In this document: piece by piece, positions 7,670 to 15,572 of the stretch
Numbering within the stretch: position 1 is the stretch's first letter
Layout of the letters: each line of letters begins with the position of its first letter
Source: Paractinoplanes pyxinae
GTDB taxonomy: Bacteria > Actinomycetota > Actinomycetes > Mycobacteriales > Micromonosporaceae
Length of the DNA stretch: 64,000 bases
NCBI RefSeq assembly: GCF_026626335.1
Contig: NZ_JAPNTZ010000016.1
Span: forward strand, 62,001-126,000
Direction of reading: 5' to 3'
Notes under the pieces: generated by a model
Seen by the model: only the letters and a program-made list of their open reading frames with translations
What the model was told of the DNA's origin: nothing
The model's database searches: none
Program-made: the position numbers and the translations under genes

Positions 7670-9040
7670 TCAGGCGATCGGATCCGGGCGCAGCCGGACG
7701 GCCCGCTTGCCGAAGCCGTGGCGGGTGGCCACGTCGAGGTAGGCGCGCGCGATGTCCTCGAGCGGGTACTCCGCCTCGATCGGCACGACCAATCGGCCGG
7801 AGGCGATCAGCGCCTGCAGCTCGCTCCAGATGTCCGGCGACAGGGCATCACCGTTGCCGCGGCCCTGGACGCCGTACCGGTGGACCGCCGCATAATCGGT
7901 GATGGTGTTGATCCGCTTTGCGGGTACGCCGAGGGCCAGCGCGAGTTCGACGTAGCCGCCGCCGAAGGTGTCGATGACCGCGTCCAGGCCGTCCGGAGTC
8001 ATCGCCCGCAGGCGGGACTCGAGGCCCGGCCCGTACCGGACCGGCTCGATGCCGAGGGCTTCGAGGCGGGGCATGTTCGCGGCCGAGGTGGCCCCGATGA
8101 CCCGGGCCCCGGCCAGCCGGGCCAGCTGGCCGGCCAGCACCCCGACACCGCCCGAGGCGGCCGAGACGAACACCGTCTCCCCGGGGGCCGGATCCACCGC
8201 GGCGACCGTCGCCCACGCGGTGGCGCCCGCGGCCGGGACTACGGCCGCCGGGGCGAAGCCCAGCCCCGCCAGCTTGGGGCCTACCGAACCGGCGTCGACG
8301 ACGGCGAAGTCGGCCATCGAGCCGCGCTGGGCATATCCGACGACCTCGTCGCCGACCGCGAACCCGGTGACGCCCGGGCCGGCGGCGGCGACCACACCGG
8401 CGAAGTCGTGGCCCATGCCCTGCGGGAAATCGGCGGGCCAGATCGTGGCGAAGGCGCCCTCCCGGATGCCCACCTCGGCCGGGTTGAGCGAGGCCACGAC
8501 CACCTCGACGAGCACCTGACCGGCCGCCGGCTCGGGCCGGGTCGCCTCGACGACCTCGAGGACGTCGGGACCGCCGTACCGGGTGATCTGGACCTTTCGC
8601 GACAGGCGTTCGAGCACGAAGATCGGCATCTTACGGTCGGTTTTGGTCTGATACTCCACGTAGTCCGGCCAGATCTCGATCGCCCGGTCCCACCAGCGCT
8701 GATACTCGTCGCCGTCCACCTGGCGGGCCCGGTAGTCGTGCTTGCGCGCGCCGTCCTGCAGCTCGACGTGCGGGTTCGCCGTGAGGTTGAAGTACCAGGC
8801 CGGATTCTGCGGGGCGCCGCCGAGCGAGGCGACCACCGCGTACGTGCCGTCGTGCTCGACCCGGATCAGCGCCGACTTGCGCAGCTTGCCGGACCTGGCG
8901 CCGACGCTGGTCAGGACGACGATGGGCGCGCCGGCCGGGTTGAACCCGGTCTCGCCCCGGCCGTCCTGCGCCTCGAAGGCGGCCACCTGGTCGGCCGAAA
9001 GATCAAAGGTTCCGCGTACGTATTCACCGTGCAGAGGCAT
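7670..9040 (-). CDS. Fusion of Ddn-type deazaflavin nitroreductase and MDR quinone reductase
   Basis: 456 residues in one uninterrupted frame. Residues 1-147 match the F420-dependent Ddn family: NPAGAPIVVLTSVGARSGK, the phosphate-contact region with K/R residues, then NPAWYFNLTANPHVEL. From about 149 the sequence switches to a zinc-less MDR enzyme: QITRYGGPDVLEV, GMGHDFAGVVAAAGPGVTGF, and the NADPH loop VSAASGGVGVLAGQLA. The two modules could reduce the same quinone or enone with different hydride donors (F420H2 and NADPH), or transfer between them; that is inference. Starts 7 bp after the FMN reductase stop, so translation is probably coupled. Confirmation that the join is not an assembly artefact would need read data. 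Confidence 0.85.
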   Translation of the reverse strand: MPLHGEYVRGTFDLSADQVAAFEAQDGRGETGFNPAGAPIVVLTSVGARSGKLRKSALIRVEHDGTYAVVASLGGAPQNPAWYFNLTANPHVELQDGARKHDYRARQVDGDEYQRWWDRAIEIWPDYVEYQTKTDRKMPIFVLERLSRKVQITRYGGPDVLEVVEATRPEPAAGQVLVEVVVASLNPAEVGIREGAFATIWPADFPQGMGHDFAGVVAAAGPGVTGFAVGDEVVGYAQRGSMADFAVVDAGSVGPKLAGLGFAPAAVVPAAGATAWATVAAVDPAPGETVFVSAASGGVGVLAGQLARLAGARVIGATSAANMPRLEALGIEPVRYGPGLESRLRAMTPDGLDAVIDTFGGGYVELALALGVPAKRINTITDYAAVHRYGVQGRGNGDALSPDIWSELQALIASGRLVVPIEAEYPLEDIARAYLDVATRHGFGKRAVRLRPDPIA

Positions 9041-9047
9041 GCGGGCC

Positions 9048-9638
9048 TCAGGCGACCGGGGTGAGGGCGGCCTCGCGGACGGCCCGCATCGCGCCGGCCC
9101 AGCTCTCGAGCTGCTCGAACAGCAGTTGGGCGGCGCCGGTGTGCATGCCGGCCGGCTTGAAGTCGGCGAAGTTCTCGAAGTCGGTGAACAGCGAGAAGCT
9201 CAGCTGCTGCTGCACGTGGGCCACCTGCAGTTCGCTCATCACGCCGCGCAGGTGCTCGATGGCCCGGGCGCCGCCGACGCCGCCGTAGCTGACGAACCCG
9301 GCCGCCTTGTTGGTCCATTCGGCGTACAGGAAATCGATCGCGTTCTTGAGGACGCCGGACGTGGAGTGGTTGTACTCCGGCGTGACGAAGACGAAGGCGT
9401 CGTACTCGGCGATCTTGGCGGCCCAGGCCTTGGTGTGCTCCTTGGAGTACAGGTCGGAGCCGGCCTTGGCCGAGACGGGCTCGTCCAGGTGCGGCAACGG
9501 GTAGTCGGCCAGGTCGAGCAGCTCGTACCGGGCGGCGGCGCGCCCGGCGGCCTGGGCCAGCACCCAGTCGGCGACGACGGCGCCGTTGCGGCCGGGGCGG
9601 GTGCTGCCGAGGATGACGGCGATCTTCAGGGCGGACAT
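9048..9638 (-). CDS. NADPH-dependent FMN reductase family protein
   Basis: 196 residues from MSALKIAVILGSTRPGRNG, with AAGGAG just upstream supporting ATG 9638. The phosphate-binding GSTRPGR loop and the flavodoxin-like segment FVTPEYNHSTSGVLKNAIDF are diagnostic of the NADPH_FMN_red family (ArsH/ChrR/azoreductase type). It likely reduces quinones, azo compounds or chromate using NADPH with bound FMN. First gene of a leftward unit with the Ddn-MDR fusion, divergent from the MarR gene; two palindromes in the promoter region suggest repression by that MarR. Confidence 0.9.
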   Translation of the reverse strand: MSALKIAVILGSTRPGRNGAVVADWVLAQAAGRAAARYELLDLADYPLPHLDEPVSAKAGSDLYSKEHTKAWAAKIAEYDAFVFVTPEYNHSTSGVLKNAIDFLYAEWTNKAAGFVSYGGVGGARAIEHLRGVMSELQVAHVQQQLSFSLFTDFENFADFKPAGMHTGAAQLLFEQLESWAGAMRAVREAALTPVA

Positions 9639-9654
9639 GCCTGCTCCTTCGGTT

Positions 9655-9670
9655 ACATGAACTTTCATGT
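9655..9670. promoter_or_regulatory. Putative MarR operator 1
   Basis: ACATGAA-CT-TTCATGT, a perfect 7-2-7 inverted repeat, 17 bases upstream of the FMN reductase start in the region shared with the divergent MarR gene. It has the same architecture and inner GAAnnTTC as the second palindrome 34 bp away centre to centre. Confidence 0.7.
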
Positions 9671-9688
9671 GAGACCGTAGCAGAGGAT

Positions 9689-9704
9689 ACGTGAACATTC
9701 ACGT
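9689..9704. promoter_or_regulatory. Putative MarR operator 2
   Basis: ACGTGAA-CA-TTCACGT, a perfect 7-2-7 inverted repeat, 18 bases before the MarR GTG start. Together with the palindrome at 9655 it probably mediates autorepression and control of the divergent redox operon, as is usual for MarR proteins. Confidence 0.7.
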
Positions 9705-9722
9705 GACGCTAGACTCATCCCC

Positions 9723-10235
9723 GTGACGACCGACGGGCCGACCTGGCTGACTGCCGACGAGATGCGGGCCTGGCGCGCTCTGCACGCCGTCGTCGTGGTG
9801 CTGCCGGCCGCGCTGGACGTCCAGTTGCAGCGCGACGCCCAGATCAGCCATCTGGAGTACTACGCCCTGGCCGGGCTGTCCGAGCGCCCCGACCGCACGC
9901 TGCGCCTCAGCGACCTGGCCATCCTCACCGGCGCCGAGTTGTCCCGCATCTCCCACCTGGTGGCCCGGCTCGAGAAGCGCGGCCTGGTGCTACGCCGCCC
10001 CGACCCGGACGACGCCCGCTACACGAACGCGGTGCTCACCGAGCAGGGGTGGGAGAAGGTCCAGGCGGCCGCTCCGGGGCACGTGGCCACCGTCCGCAGC
10101 CTGATCTTCGACGGCCTCGACCCCGCCGGACTGCGAGAACTCCAGAACACGGCGGACCGGATCGTCGCCGCGCTCAGCCTGTCCGGCCTGCCCCTGGCCC
10201 CGACGATCCGCAAGGCCCTGCACCCGCCGGCGTGA
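9723..10235 (+). CDS. MarR-family transcriptional regulator
   Basis: 170 residues from a GTG start. The winged-helix core is visible: LEYYALAGLSERPDRTLRLSDLAI, then the recognition region LSRISHLVARLEKRGLVLRRPDPDDAR, matching the DxRxxxxxLT wing of MarR proteins (DDARYTNAVLTEQG). Divergent from the FMN-reductase/Ddn-MDR operon and very likely its repressor, responding to a quinone, electrophile or similar toxic compound; the ligand is inferred only from neighbouring enzymes. Confidence 0.9.
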   Translation: MTTDGPTWLTADEMRAWRALHAVVVVLPAALDVQLQRDAQISHLEYYALAGLSERPDRTLRLSDLAILTGAELSRISHLVARLEKRGLVLRRPDPDDARYTNAVLTEQGWEKVQAAAPGHVATVRSLIFDGLDPAGLRELQNTADRIVAALSLSGLPLAPTIRKALHPPA

Positions 10236-10322
10236 GCTACCGGGGCGCCGGACCGCCTGCCAGGTGCGACACAGTTGCGGGCGACCACTTCAGCGTGACG
10301 CCGGGCGACCGATCAGGCCCAG

Positions 10323-11918
10323 GTGGATGTGAGACAGGGCCGCGCGGTCCGGGCGCGGGACCGGTGGGGACGAGCCGACCGCCTGCTGGTGGGGCTGCTG
10401 GGCGGCACCGCGGCCCTGGTCGCGCTCTACGCCGCCGACTTCGCCACGACCGGCGTCCAGGTCGTGACGGCCTGGGTCGCCGTGGCGGCCATCCACGTCT
10501 GCCTGGCCGGGGTGGCCCGGTCGACCGCCCGGATGCCCGGACTGTCCGCGCCGGCCCGCCGGTTCTGGTGGTCGGTGGCGGTGGCCGGTGTCATCTACCT
10601 GCTGGGTGACCTCGCCCAGGTGGTCGTGGCCGCCCGCGACCCGTACGCGCCCTTCGCGGCCACCGGCGGCACGATTCAGATGGTCACTCTGGCGCTGGGC
10701 AGCGCCGGCCTCATGTTCACCCTGCTCACCGTGCCGCTGGGGTTCCGCTCGAGCCGGGAGCGCACCCGGTTCTGGCTCGACGTGGCCACCGTGATGGTGG
10801 CCGCGGTCGTGGTGGGCTGGTATCTGGTCGTGCCCGAGCGGCCGGCCGCGCTGCTCGACATGGCGGCGCCGGTGCTGGCCGGGCCGGTGGTCATCCTGCT
10901 GTGTGTCTTCGTCGTGGCCAAGCTCGTCATGTCGGGCACCGCGCCGTTCACCCGGCTGTGCGGGCTGATCGGCGCCGGCGGTGCGGCGGTCAAGTCGGGG
11001 GCCGACGCGCTGGGCCGCGACGGTCTGACCGACAGCCGGCTGCACCTGTTCCTCGCCTGTACGGTCGTCGCGCACGCCTTGCTGACGATTGCGTTGCGGG
11101 CCAACCAGATTCAGCTCGCCGGCCGCCCCGAAGCCCTGCGGTTGCGGCGCCGCAAGCCCTACAGCCTTCTTCCGTACGGATCAATTGCCGTCACCTACCT
11201 CTTGCTCACCATCGCCGTGGTGCGGGACGAACCGGTGACCGTGGCCGTCGGCCTGGCCGGCGCCGCGGTCAGCACGCTGCTGGTCGTGGTGCGCCAGCTC
11301 GTCGCGTTCCGGGACAACGCCCGGCTGCTCGACGAGCTCGACGCCAAGGTCCGCGAGCTGCACCTGACGCAGGAAGGCCTGCACGCCTCGCTGGCCGAGC
11401 GCGACGCTCTCGCGGCCCGGCTGCGCCACCATGCCTTCCACGACGGCCTGACCGGCCTGCCCAACCGCGTGCTGTACGCCGAACGCCTCGACGCGGCCCT
11501 GGCCGAGGGCCGGCCCGTCGTGGCCATGCTGATCGATCTGGACGGCTTCAAGCAGGTCAACGACCAGTGGGGCCACGCGGCCGGCGACAGCGTGCTGCGG
11601 GAGGTCGCCGGGCGGCTGCGGGCCTGCCTGCGCGACGGCGACACGGTGGCCCGCATCGGCGGCGACGAGTTCGCGGTCCTTCTGCAACCCGGCCCGGACG
11701 ACGACCTGCACGACGTCGCGGCCCGGATCATCCGTACGGTGGAACAGCCGGTCGCCGTCGAGGGCGGTGGCTCGGCCCGGGTCGGCGCAAGCGTGGGTAT
11801 CGCCGTCGCCACGGCGGCGACCGACAGTGGTAACGCCCTCCTGCGGGAGGCCGACCGGGCGATGTACGCGGTGAAGCGCGACGGCAAGGGCGCGTACGCC
11901 CTGGCCCCGGCTCGCTGA
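10323..11918 (+). CDS. Membrane-bound diguanylate cyclase
   Basis: 531 residues from GTG 10323. The first ~330 residues contain a run of hydrophobic segments (about eight to ten predicted helices from ~20 to ~325) forming an integral membrane sensor unlike named MHYT or MASE domains that I recognise. A linker helix (ARLLDELDAKVRELHLTQEGL) leads to a GGDEF domain with HDGLTGLPNRV, DLDGFKQVND, an RxxD inhibitory site (RDGD) and an intact GGDEF motif. Expected to make cyclic-di-GMP with product feedback inhibition. The signal is unknown. Confidence 0.88.
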   Translation: MDVRQGRAVRARDRWGRADRLLVGLLGGTAALVALYAADFATTGVQVVTAWVAVAAIHVCLAGVARSTARMPGLSAPARRFWWSVAVAGVIYLLGDLAQVVVAARDPYAPFAATGGTIQMVTLALGSAGLMFTLLTVPLGFRSSRERTRFWLDVATVMVAAVVVGWYLVVPERPAALLDMAAPVLAGPVVILLCVFVVAKLVMSGTAPFTRLCGLIGAGGAAVKSGADALGRDGLTDSRLHLFLACTVVAHALLTIALRANQIQLAGRPEALRLRRRKPYSLLPYGSIAVTYLLLTIAVVRDEPVTVAVGLAGAAVSTLLVVVRQLVAFRDNARLLDELDAKVRELHLTQEGLHASLAERDALAARLRHHAFHDGLTGLPNRVLYAERLDAALAEGRPVVAMLIDLDGFKQVNDQWGHAAGDSVLREVAGRLRACLRDGDTVARIGGDEFAVLLQPGPDDDLHDVAARIIRTVEQPVAVEGGGSARVGASVGIAVATAATDSGNALLREADRAMYAVKRDGKGAYALAPAR

Positions 11919-11984
11919 GACCTGTCGCACGGTTAACGGAAGAGTCAGCGGGTAGCCGCACCCCTGAGCCACAGGGAGGCCACC

Positions 11985-13394
11985 ATGCCGATCGCTACGA
12001 CCAACCCCGTCACGGGCGAGGTCCTCAAGACCTTCGAGCCGCTGACCGAGCACCAGATCGACGAGGCGATCGGACGGTCCGTCACAGGCTTCCGAGCGCT
12101 GCGGGAGACCACCTTCGAGCAGCGCGCCGCCTGGATGCGCGCGGCCGCCGACCTGCTGGACGCCGAACAGGACGACGTCGGCGCCCTGATGACCCAGGAG
12201 ATGGGCAAGACGCTCGCGGCGGCCAAGGCCGAGGTCACCAAGTGCGCGAGCGCGTGCCGCTTCTACGCCGGGCACGCCGAACAGTTCCTCGCCGACGAGC
12301 CGGTCGAGCCTTCCACGGTCGGCGCCGTCAACGCGTACGCCCACTATCAGCCGCTCGGCCCGGTGCTGGCGGTCATGCCGTGGAACTTCCCGCTCTGGCA
12401 GGCCATGCGCTTCGCCGCGCCGGCGCTGATGGCGGGCAACACCGGCCTGCTCAAGCACGCCTCGAACGTCCCGCAGACCGCCCTCTATCTGGGCGAGCTG
12501 TTCGTCCGGGCCGGTTTCCCGGCCGGAGCGTTCCAGACCCTGCTGGTCGGCTCGGATGCGGTCGAGAAGATCCTTTCCGACCCGCGGGTACGCGCGGCGA
12601 CCCTGACCGGCAGCGAGAACGCCGGCCGTTCGATCGCCGCGATCGCCGGCCGCGAGCTGAAGAAGACTGTCCTCGAGCTGGGCGGCAGCGACCCGTTCGT
12701 CGTCCTGCCGACCGCCGACCTCGACCGCGCGGCCCAGGTCGCGACCACCTCACGGTGCCAGAACAACGGCCAGTCGTGCATCGCCGCGAAGCGCTTCATC
12801 GTGCACACCGACGTCTACGACCAGTTCGTCGACACCTTCGTCGCGCACATGTCGGCGCTGACCGTGGGCGACCCGATGCTGGACGGCACCGACGTCGGCC
12901 CCCTGGCCACCCAGCAGGGCCGCGAGGATGTCGAGGCCCAGGTCGCCGACGCGGTGAGCAAGGGCGCCACCGTGCGGTGCGGGGGCAAGGCGCCGGACGG
13001 CAACGGCTGGTGGTACCCGCCCACGGTGATCACCGACATCACCCCCGACATGCGCATGTTCGGCGAGGAAGTCTTCGGGCCGGTCGCCGGCGTCTACCGC
13101 GCCGCCTCGATCGACGAGGCCATCGAGCTGGCCAACGGCACCTCGTACGGTCTGGGCGCCAACGCCTGGACCGACGACCCCGAGGAGCAGCGCCGGCTGG
13201 CCGGCGAGCTCGACGCGGGCGCCGTGTTCATCAACGGCATGGTCACCTCCTATCCCCCGCTGCCGTTCGGCGGCGTCAAGAACTCCGGCTACGGCCGCGA
13301 ACTGTCCGCCGCCGGCATCCGCGAGTTCTGCAACCTCAAGACCGTCTGGGTCGGCGAAAGCGGCGGCGCCGATGTCGACTCGGCCACGGAGTGA
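11985..13394 (+). CDS. gabD: NAD(P)-dependent succinate-semialdehyde dehydrogenase
   Basis: 469 residues, aldehyde dehydrogenase superfamily. MPWNFPLWQ (cofactor region), ELGGSDPFVV with general base Glu231, and NNGQSCIAAKRF with nucleophile Cys265 are all present. The shorter ~460-residue length and the LKHASNVPQ / SYPPLPFGGVKNSGYGREL motifs match the SSADH/GabD2-like subgroup that oxidises succinate semialdehyde to succinate. GGGAGG lies before the ATG. It stands alone, about 1.4 kb left of the BMC regulon and without the TTCTAGAA operator, so I do not treat it as a microcompartment core enzyme. Confidence 0.85.
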   Translation: MPIATTNPVTGEVLKTFEPLTEHQIDEAIGRSVTGFRALRETTFEQRAAWMRAAADLLDAEQDDVGALMTQEMGKTLAAAKAEVTKCASACRFYAGHAEQFLADEPVEPSTVGAVNAYAHYQPLGPVLAVMPWNFPLWQAMRFAAPALMAGNTGLLKHASNVPQTALYLGELFVRAGFPAGAFQTLLVGSDAVEKILSDPRVRAATLTGSENAGRSIAAIAGRELKKTVLELGGSDPFVVLPTADLDRAAQVATTSRCQNNGQSCIAAKRFIVHTDVYDQFVDTFVAHMSALTVGDPMLDGTDVGPLATQQGREDVEAQVADAVSKGATVRCGGKAPDGNGWWYPPTVITDITPDMRMFGEEVFGPVAGVYRAASIDEAIELANGTSYGLGANAWTDDPEEQRRLAGELDAGAVFINGMVTSYPPLPFGGVKNSGYGRELSAAGIREFCNLKTVWVGESGGADVDSATE

Positions 13395-13478
13395 CAACCG
13401 GAGACTCTGACCTGAGCCGGCGAGCTATCTTGCCTACAAGATGCGGGACGCGTGCGCGGTGACGGTGGTCGGCTGACG

Positions 13479-14780
13479 ATGACTCTGATCGACCTCGGCA
13501 CGGCCGAGTCCGACACCGTCGCCGCGGGCGCGCCGGTCAACCTGCCCCGGCTGCGCCGGCTGGCGCTGGCCGTTCTGACCGTGGTGGGTCTGGCCGCGAT
13601 GACGGCCTCGGCGCCGCCCGGGCCGGCCCTGGTGCGCCCGCTCTGGGCGACGGCCTTGCAGCCGAGCGACACCGTGGCCATGGACGGCCAGTCGGTCTAT
13701 CTGAACCGCAGCAGTCCGTCCGGGCCGGCCGAGGTTGTCGCCTACGATCTGCGCACCGGCCGCCTGCGCTGGACTGCGCCGACCGGCGACGCGTACGGTG
13801 TCCGGCCCGTCGGGGGTGTCGTGCTGGTGACGACCGGTCCCCTACCGGTCGGCTCGGCCTCGTACTCGCCGGGCCCCAACACGATCGCGCTCGACGCGGC
13901 GACCGGCACACGACTCTGGCAGTCCGCCGGCGCCGCCTCGCCGGTCGGCGGCGAGGCAACGCCGGGCCGCGGCGAGGTGCTGCTGGCCGAGACCGGCCCG
14001 TCGGGGGCCACCACCGGCCTGCGCCTGGTCGGGCTCCGGGACGGCCATCAGGTGTGGCGACGGTCGATCACCCCGGCCGAGGACTGGACCACCCTCAACG
14101 GCTTGATCGTCACGGTGACCGGCGCCGGCGATGCCACCGTCTACGGCTACGACGACGGCGCCGTACGCCACCGCAGCCGCATCCCCTGGAACGGGGTGTA
14201 CTCCGTGACGTTCTTCCCCGCCGGCGCTCAGCTGGTGGTGATCCGCCGGGCGTCGGCCCAGACCGCGGCCACCGTTCACCGCGCCTCCGACCTGCGCCTG
14301 CTGTGGCGATCCGACGAGCTGATCGGCTCGGTCACCGGCTGCGGCCGGCTCATCTGCACGGCCGGTGTGCGCGGTGTGGCCGGCCGTGACCCGGTCACCG
14401 GTCGCCGGCTCTGGCTCCGCGACGACATGAGGTTCGTGTGGGACGTCGGCGCCGACCGCCTGCTGCTGTCGGCCGCCGCCAACCTGGCCTCGGCCACGAC
14501 CGTGCTGGTCGACGCGGGCACCGGCCGCACCGTCGGCCGCCCGCTCGGCGGCCAGGAGGCGTTCGTGCCGGGCCCGGCCGGTTCGCTGCTCCTGCTGCGT
14601 ACGACGGGAACGTCCGACGATCGCACCGCGGTGGTCCGCCTCGACCTGGCCGACGGCCGTCGGACCGTGCTCGGCACGGTCGACCGGCTCGCCGAGCTGA
14701 GCTGCCAGGGAGCGTCCGGCTATCTGCTCTGCCCACGCGGGAACACGTTGACCGTCACGCGGGCTGCAGGTGCGTCTTGA
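13479..14780 (+). CDS. Membrane-anchored PQQ-like beta-propeller protein
   Basis: About 433 residues from MTLIDLGTAES (ATG 13479; a GTG at 13452 is an alternative). A single transmembrane segment (LALAVLTVVGLAAMTA) follows a short cytoplasmic tail. The extracellular part repeats short beta motifs of the PQQ/BamB type: VVAYDLRTGRLRWTA, IALDAATGTRLWQS, VGLRDGHQVWRRS, GRDPVTGRRLWL. Such anchored propellers with an MTLIDLG-type N-terminus are common in Actinoplanes relatives; function unknown. The 3' end overlaps the convergent DUF1059 gene by 26 bp. Confidence 0.75.
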   Translation: MTLIDLGTAESDTVAAGAPVNLPRLRRLALAVLTVVGLAAMTASAPPGPALVRPLWATALQPSDTVAMDGQSVYLNRSSPSGPAEVVAYDLRTGRLRWTAPTGDAYGVRPVGGVVLVTTGPLPVGSASYSPGPNTIALDAATGTRLWQSAGAASPVGGEATPGRGEVLLAETGPSGATTGLRLVGLRDGHQVWRRSITPAEDWTTLNGLIVTVTGAGDATVYGYDDGAVRHRSRIPWNGVYSVTFFPAGAQLVVIRRASAQTAATVHRASDLRLLWRSDELIGSVTGCGRLICTAGVRGVAGRDPVTGRRLWLRDDMRFVWDVGADRLLLSAAANLASATTVLVDAGTGRTVGRPLGGQEAFVPGPAGSLLLLRTTGTSDDRTAVVRLDLADGRRTVLGTVDRLAELSCQGASGYLLCPRGNTLTVTRAAGAS

Positions 14781-14931
14781 CCACCTCGACCAGCTCAGGA
14801 GTCCATTCCATCGGCTGGTGAGCGGTCTTGGTGTGCAACTCGACGTGCTGGAGCAGTTCGTCCTCCTCGCCCGCGGTGAACTGAGCGGGACAGTCATTGT
14901 TGAAATCTGCGCAACGAATCTTCACGGCCAT
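14755..14931 (-). CDS. DUF1059-like small protein
   Basis: 58 residues, MAVKIRCADFNNDCPAQF followed by ELLQHVELHTKTAHQ. The two cysteines and the HxxxxHxxxH pattern match DUF1059, small presumed metal-binding proteins. It lies 35 bp downstream of the flavin reductase in the same direction, so it is probably co-transcribed from the promoter region that carries two TTCTAGAA operators. The upstream ribosome site is weak. Function unknown. Confidence 0.7.
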   Translation of the reverse strand: MAVKIRCADFNNDCPAQFTAGEEDELLQHVELHTKTAHQPMEWTPELVEVVKTHLQPA

Positions 14932-14966
14932 GCCGTGGGGGTACCCGCCGATCGGCGTCCGAACCT

Positions 14967-15449
14967 TCAGTGGCCGCCCACGGTGAAGTACCCGCCGCCG
15001 TGGAAGACCAGCGGCTCCCCCTCGCCGACCGAGAAGCCCTCCACCTCGCCCAGAATGATGACGTGATCGCCGGCGTCCACATCCTGGCGCTTGCGGCACA
15101 CGAAATGAGCCAGCGCCCCGTCGATCAGGGGCACCCCGTCCGGGCCGGGCTGCCACGCCGTACGGTCGAACGGGCTCTCGTCGCGTCCGGCGAACCGCCG
15201 CGATTCCTGCCGCTGGTGTGACGCCAGCACGTTGACCGCGAACCGGCCCGCCGCGGCCAGCACCGGTCGCCAGCGCGAGCGGCGCCGCAGGCACCAGAGA
15301 ACCAGCGGCGGGTCGAGCGACACCGACGTGAACGAGTTGACGGTCAACCCGCCCGGACTCCCGTCGGGCGCCGCCATCGTGATGATCGTGACTCCGGTCG
15401 CGAACGTGCCCAGGGCGTCCCGCAACGCCCGGTGATCCTGCTCCCCCAC
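14967..15449 (-). CDS. Flavin reductase family protein
   Basis: About 160 residues from GTG 15449, where GGGGGAGGA lies 6 bases upstream; a GTG at 15470 is the alternative. LRDALGTFATGVTIITM, LTVNSFTSVSLDPPLVL and GDHVIILGEVE are hallmark motifs of the HpaC/DIM6 NAD(P)H:flavin oxidoreductases that deliver free FMNH2 or FADH2 to a partner oxygenase. The obvious partner is the luciferase-like monooxygenase at 36023, in the same putative TTCTAGAA regulon. It is divergent from the ABC-importer operon and shares its two operators. Confidence 0.88.
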   Translation of the reverse strand: MGEQDHRALRDALGTFATGVTIITMAAPDGSPGGLTVNSFTSVSLDPPLVLWCLRRRSRWRPVLAAAGRFAVNVLASHQRQESRRFAGRDESPFDRTAWQPGPDGVPLIDGALAHFVCRKRQDVDAGDHVIILGEVEGFSVGEGEPLVFHGGGYFTVGGH

Positions 15450-15512
15450 CGCGTCCTCCCCCGTGGTCACCCGTCCTTGACATCGACGAGGTGCCACCCG
15501 ATCCTAGGTGGA

Positions 15513-15522
15513 GTTCTAGAAG
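15513..15522. promoter_or_regulatory. TTCTAGAA operator, copy 1
   Basis: GTTCTAGAAG, palindromic core TTCTAGAA, in the divergent region between the flavin reductase and the sugar ABC operon. It is 33 bp centre to centre from copy 2, about three helical turns, favouring cooperative binding on one face of the DNA. Proposed target of the GntR/UTRA protein encoded at 20511-21329. Confidence 0.75.
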
Positions 15523-15545
15523 GGCAGCCAGTGGAAAACGTGCCC

Positions 15546-15555
15546 GTTCTAGAAC
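15546..15555. promoter_or_regulatory. TTCTAGAA operator, copy 2
   Basis: GTTCTAGAAC, a perfect 10-bp palindrome ending 17 bases before the GTG of the ABC ATPase gene, just upstream of its GGGGAGGA ribosome site. It resembles the core of HutC-type GntR operators such as the DasR site (GGTCTAGACC). Confidence 0.78.
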
Positions 15556-15572
15556 AAAAGGGGGAGGACGAG

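Noticed and set aside
11985..13394. The semialdehyde dehydrogenase as the aldehyde dehydrogenase core of the BMC
   Set aside because: It is outside the TTCTAGAA-marked island, oriented differently, has no extra N- or C-terminal targeting helix, and matches the housekeeping GabD family.
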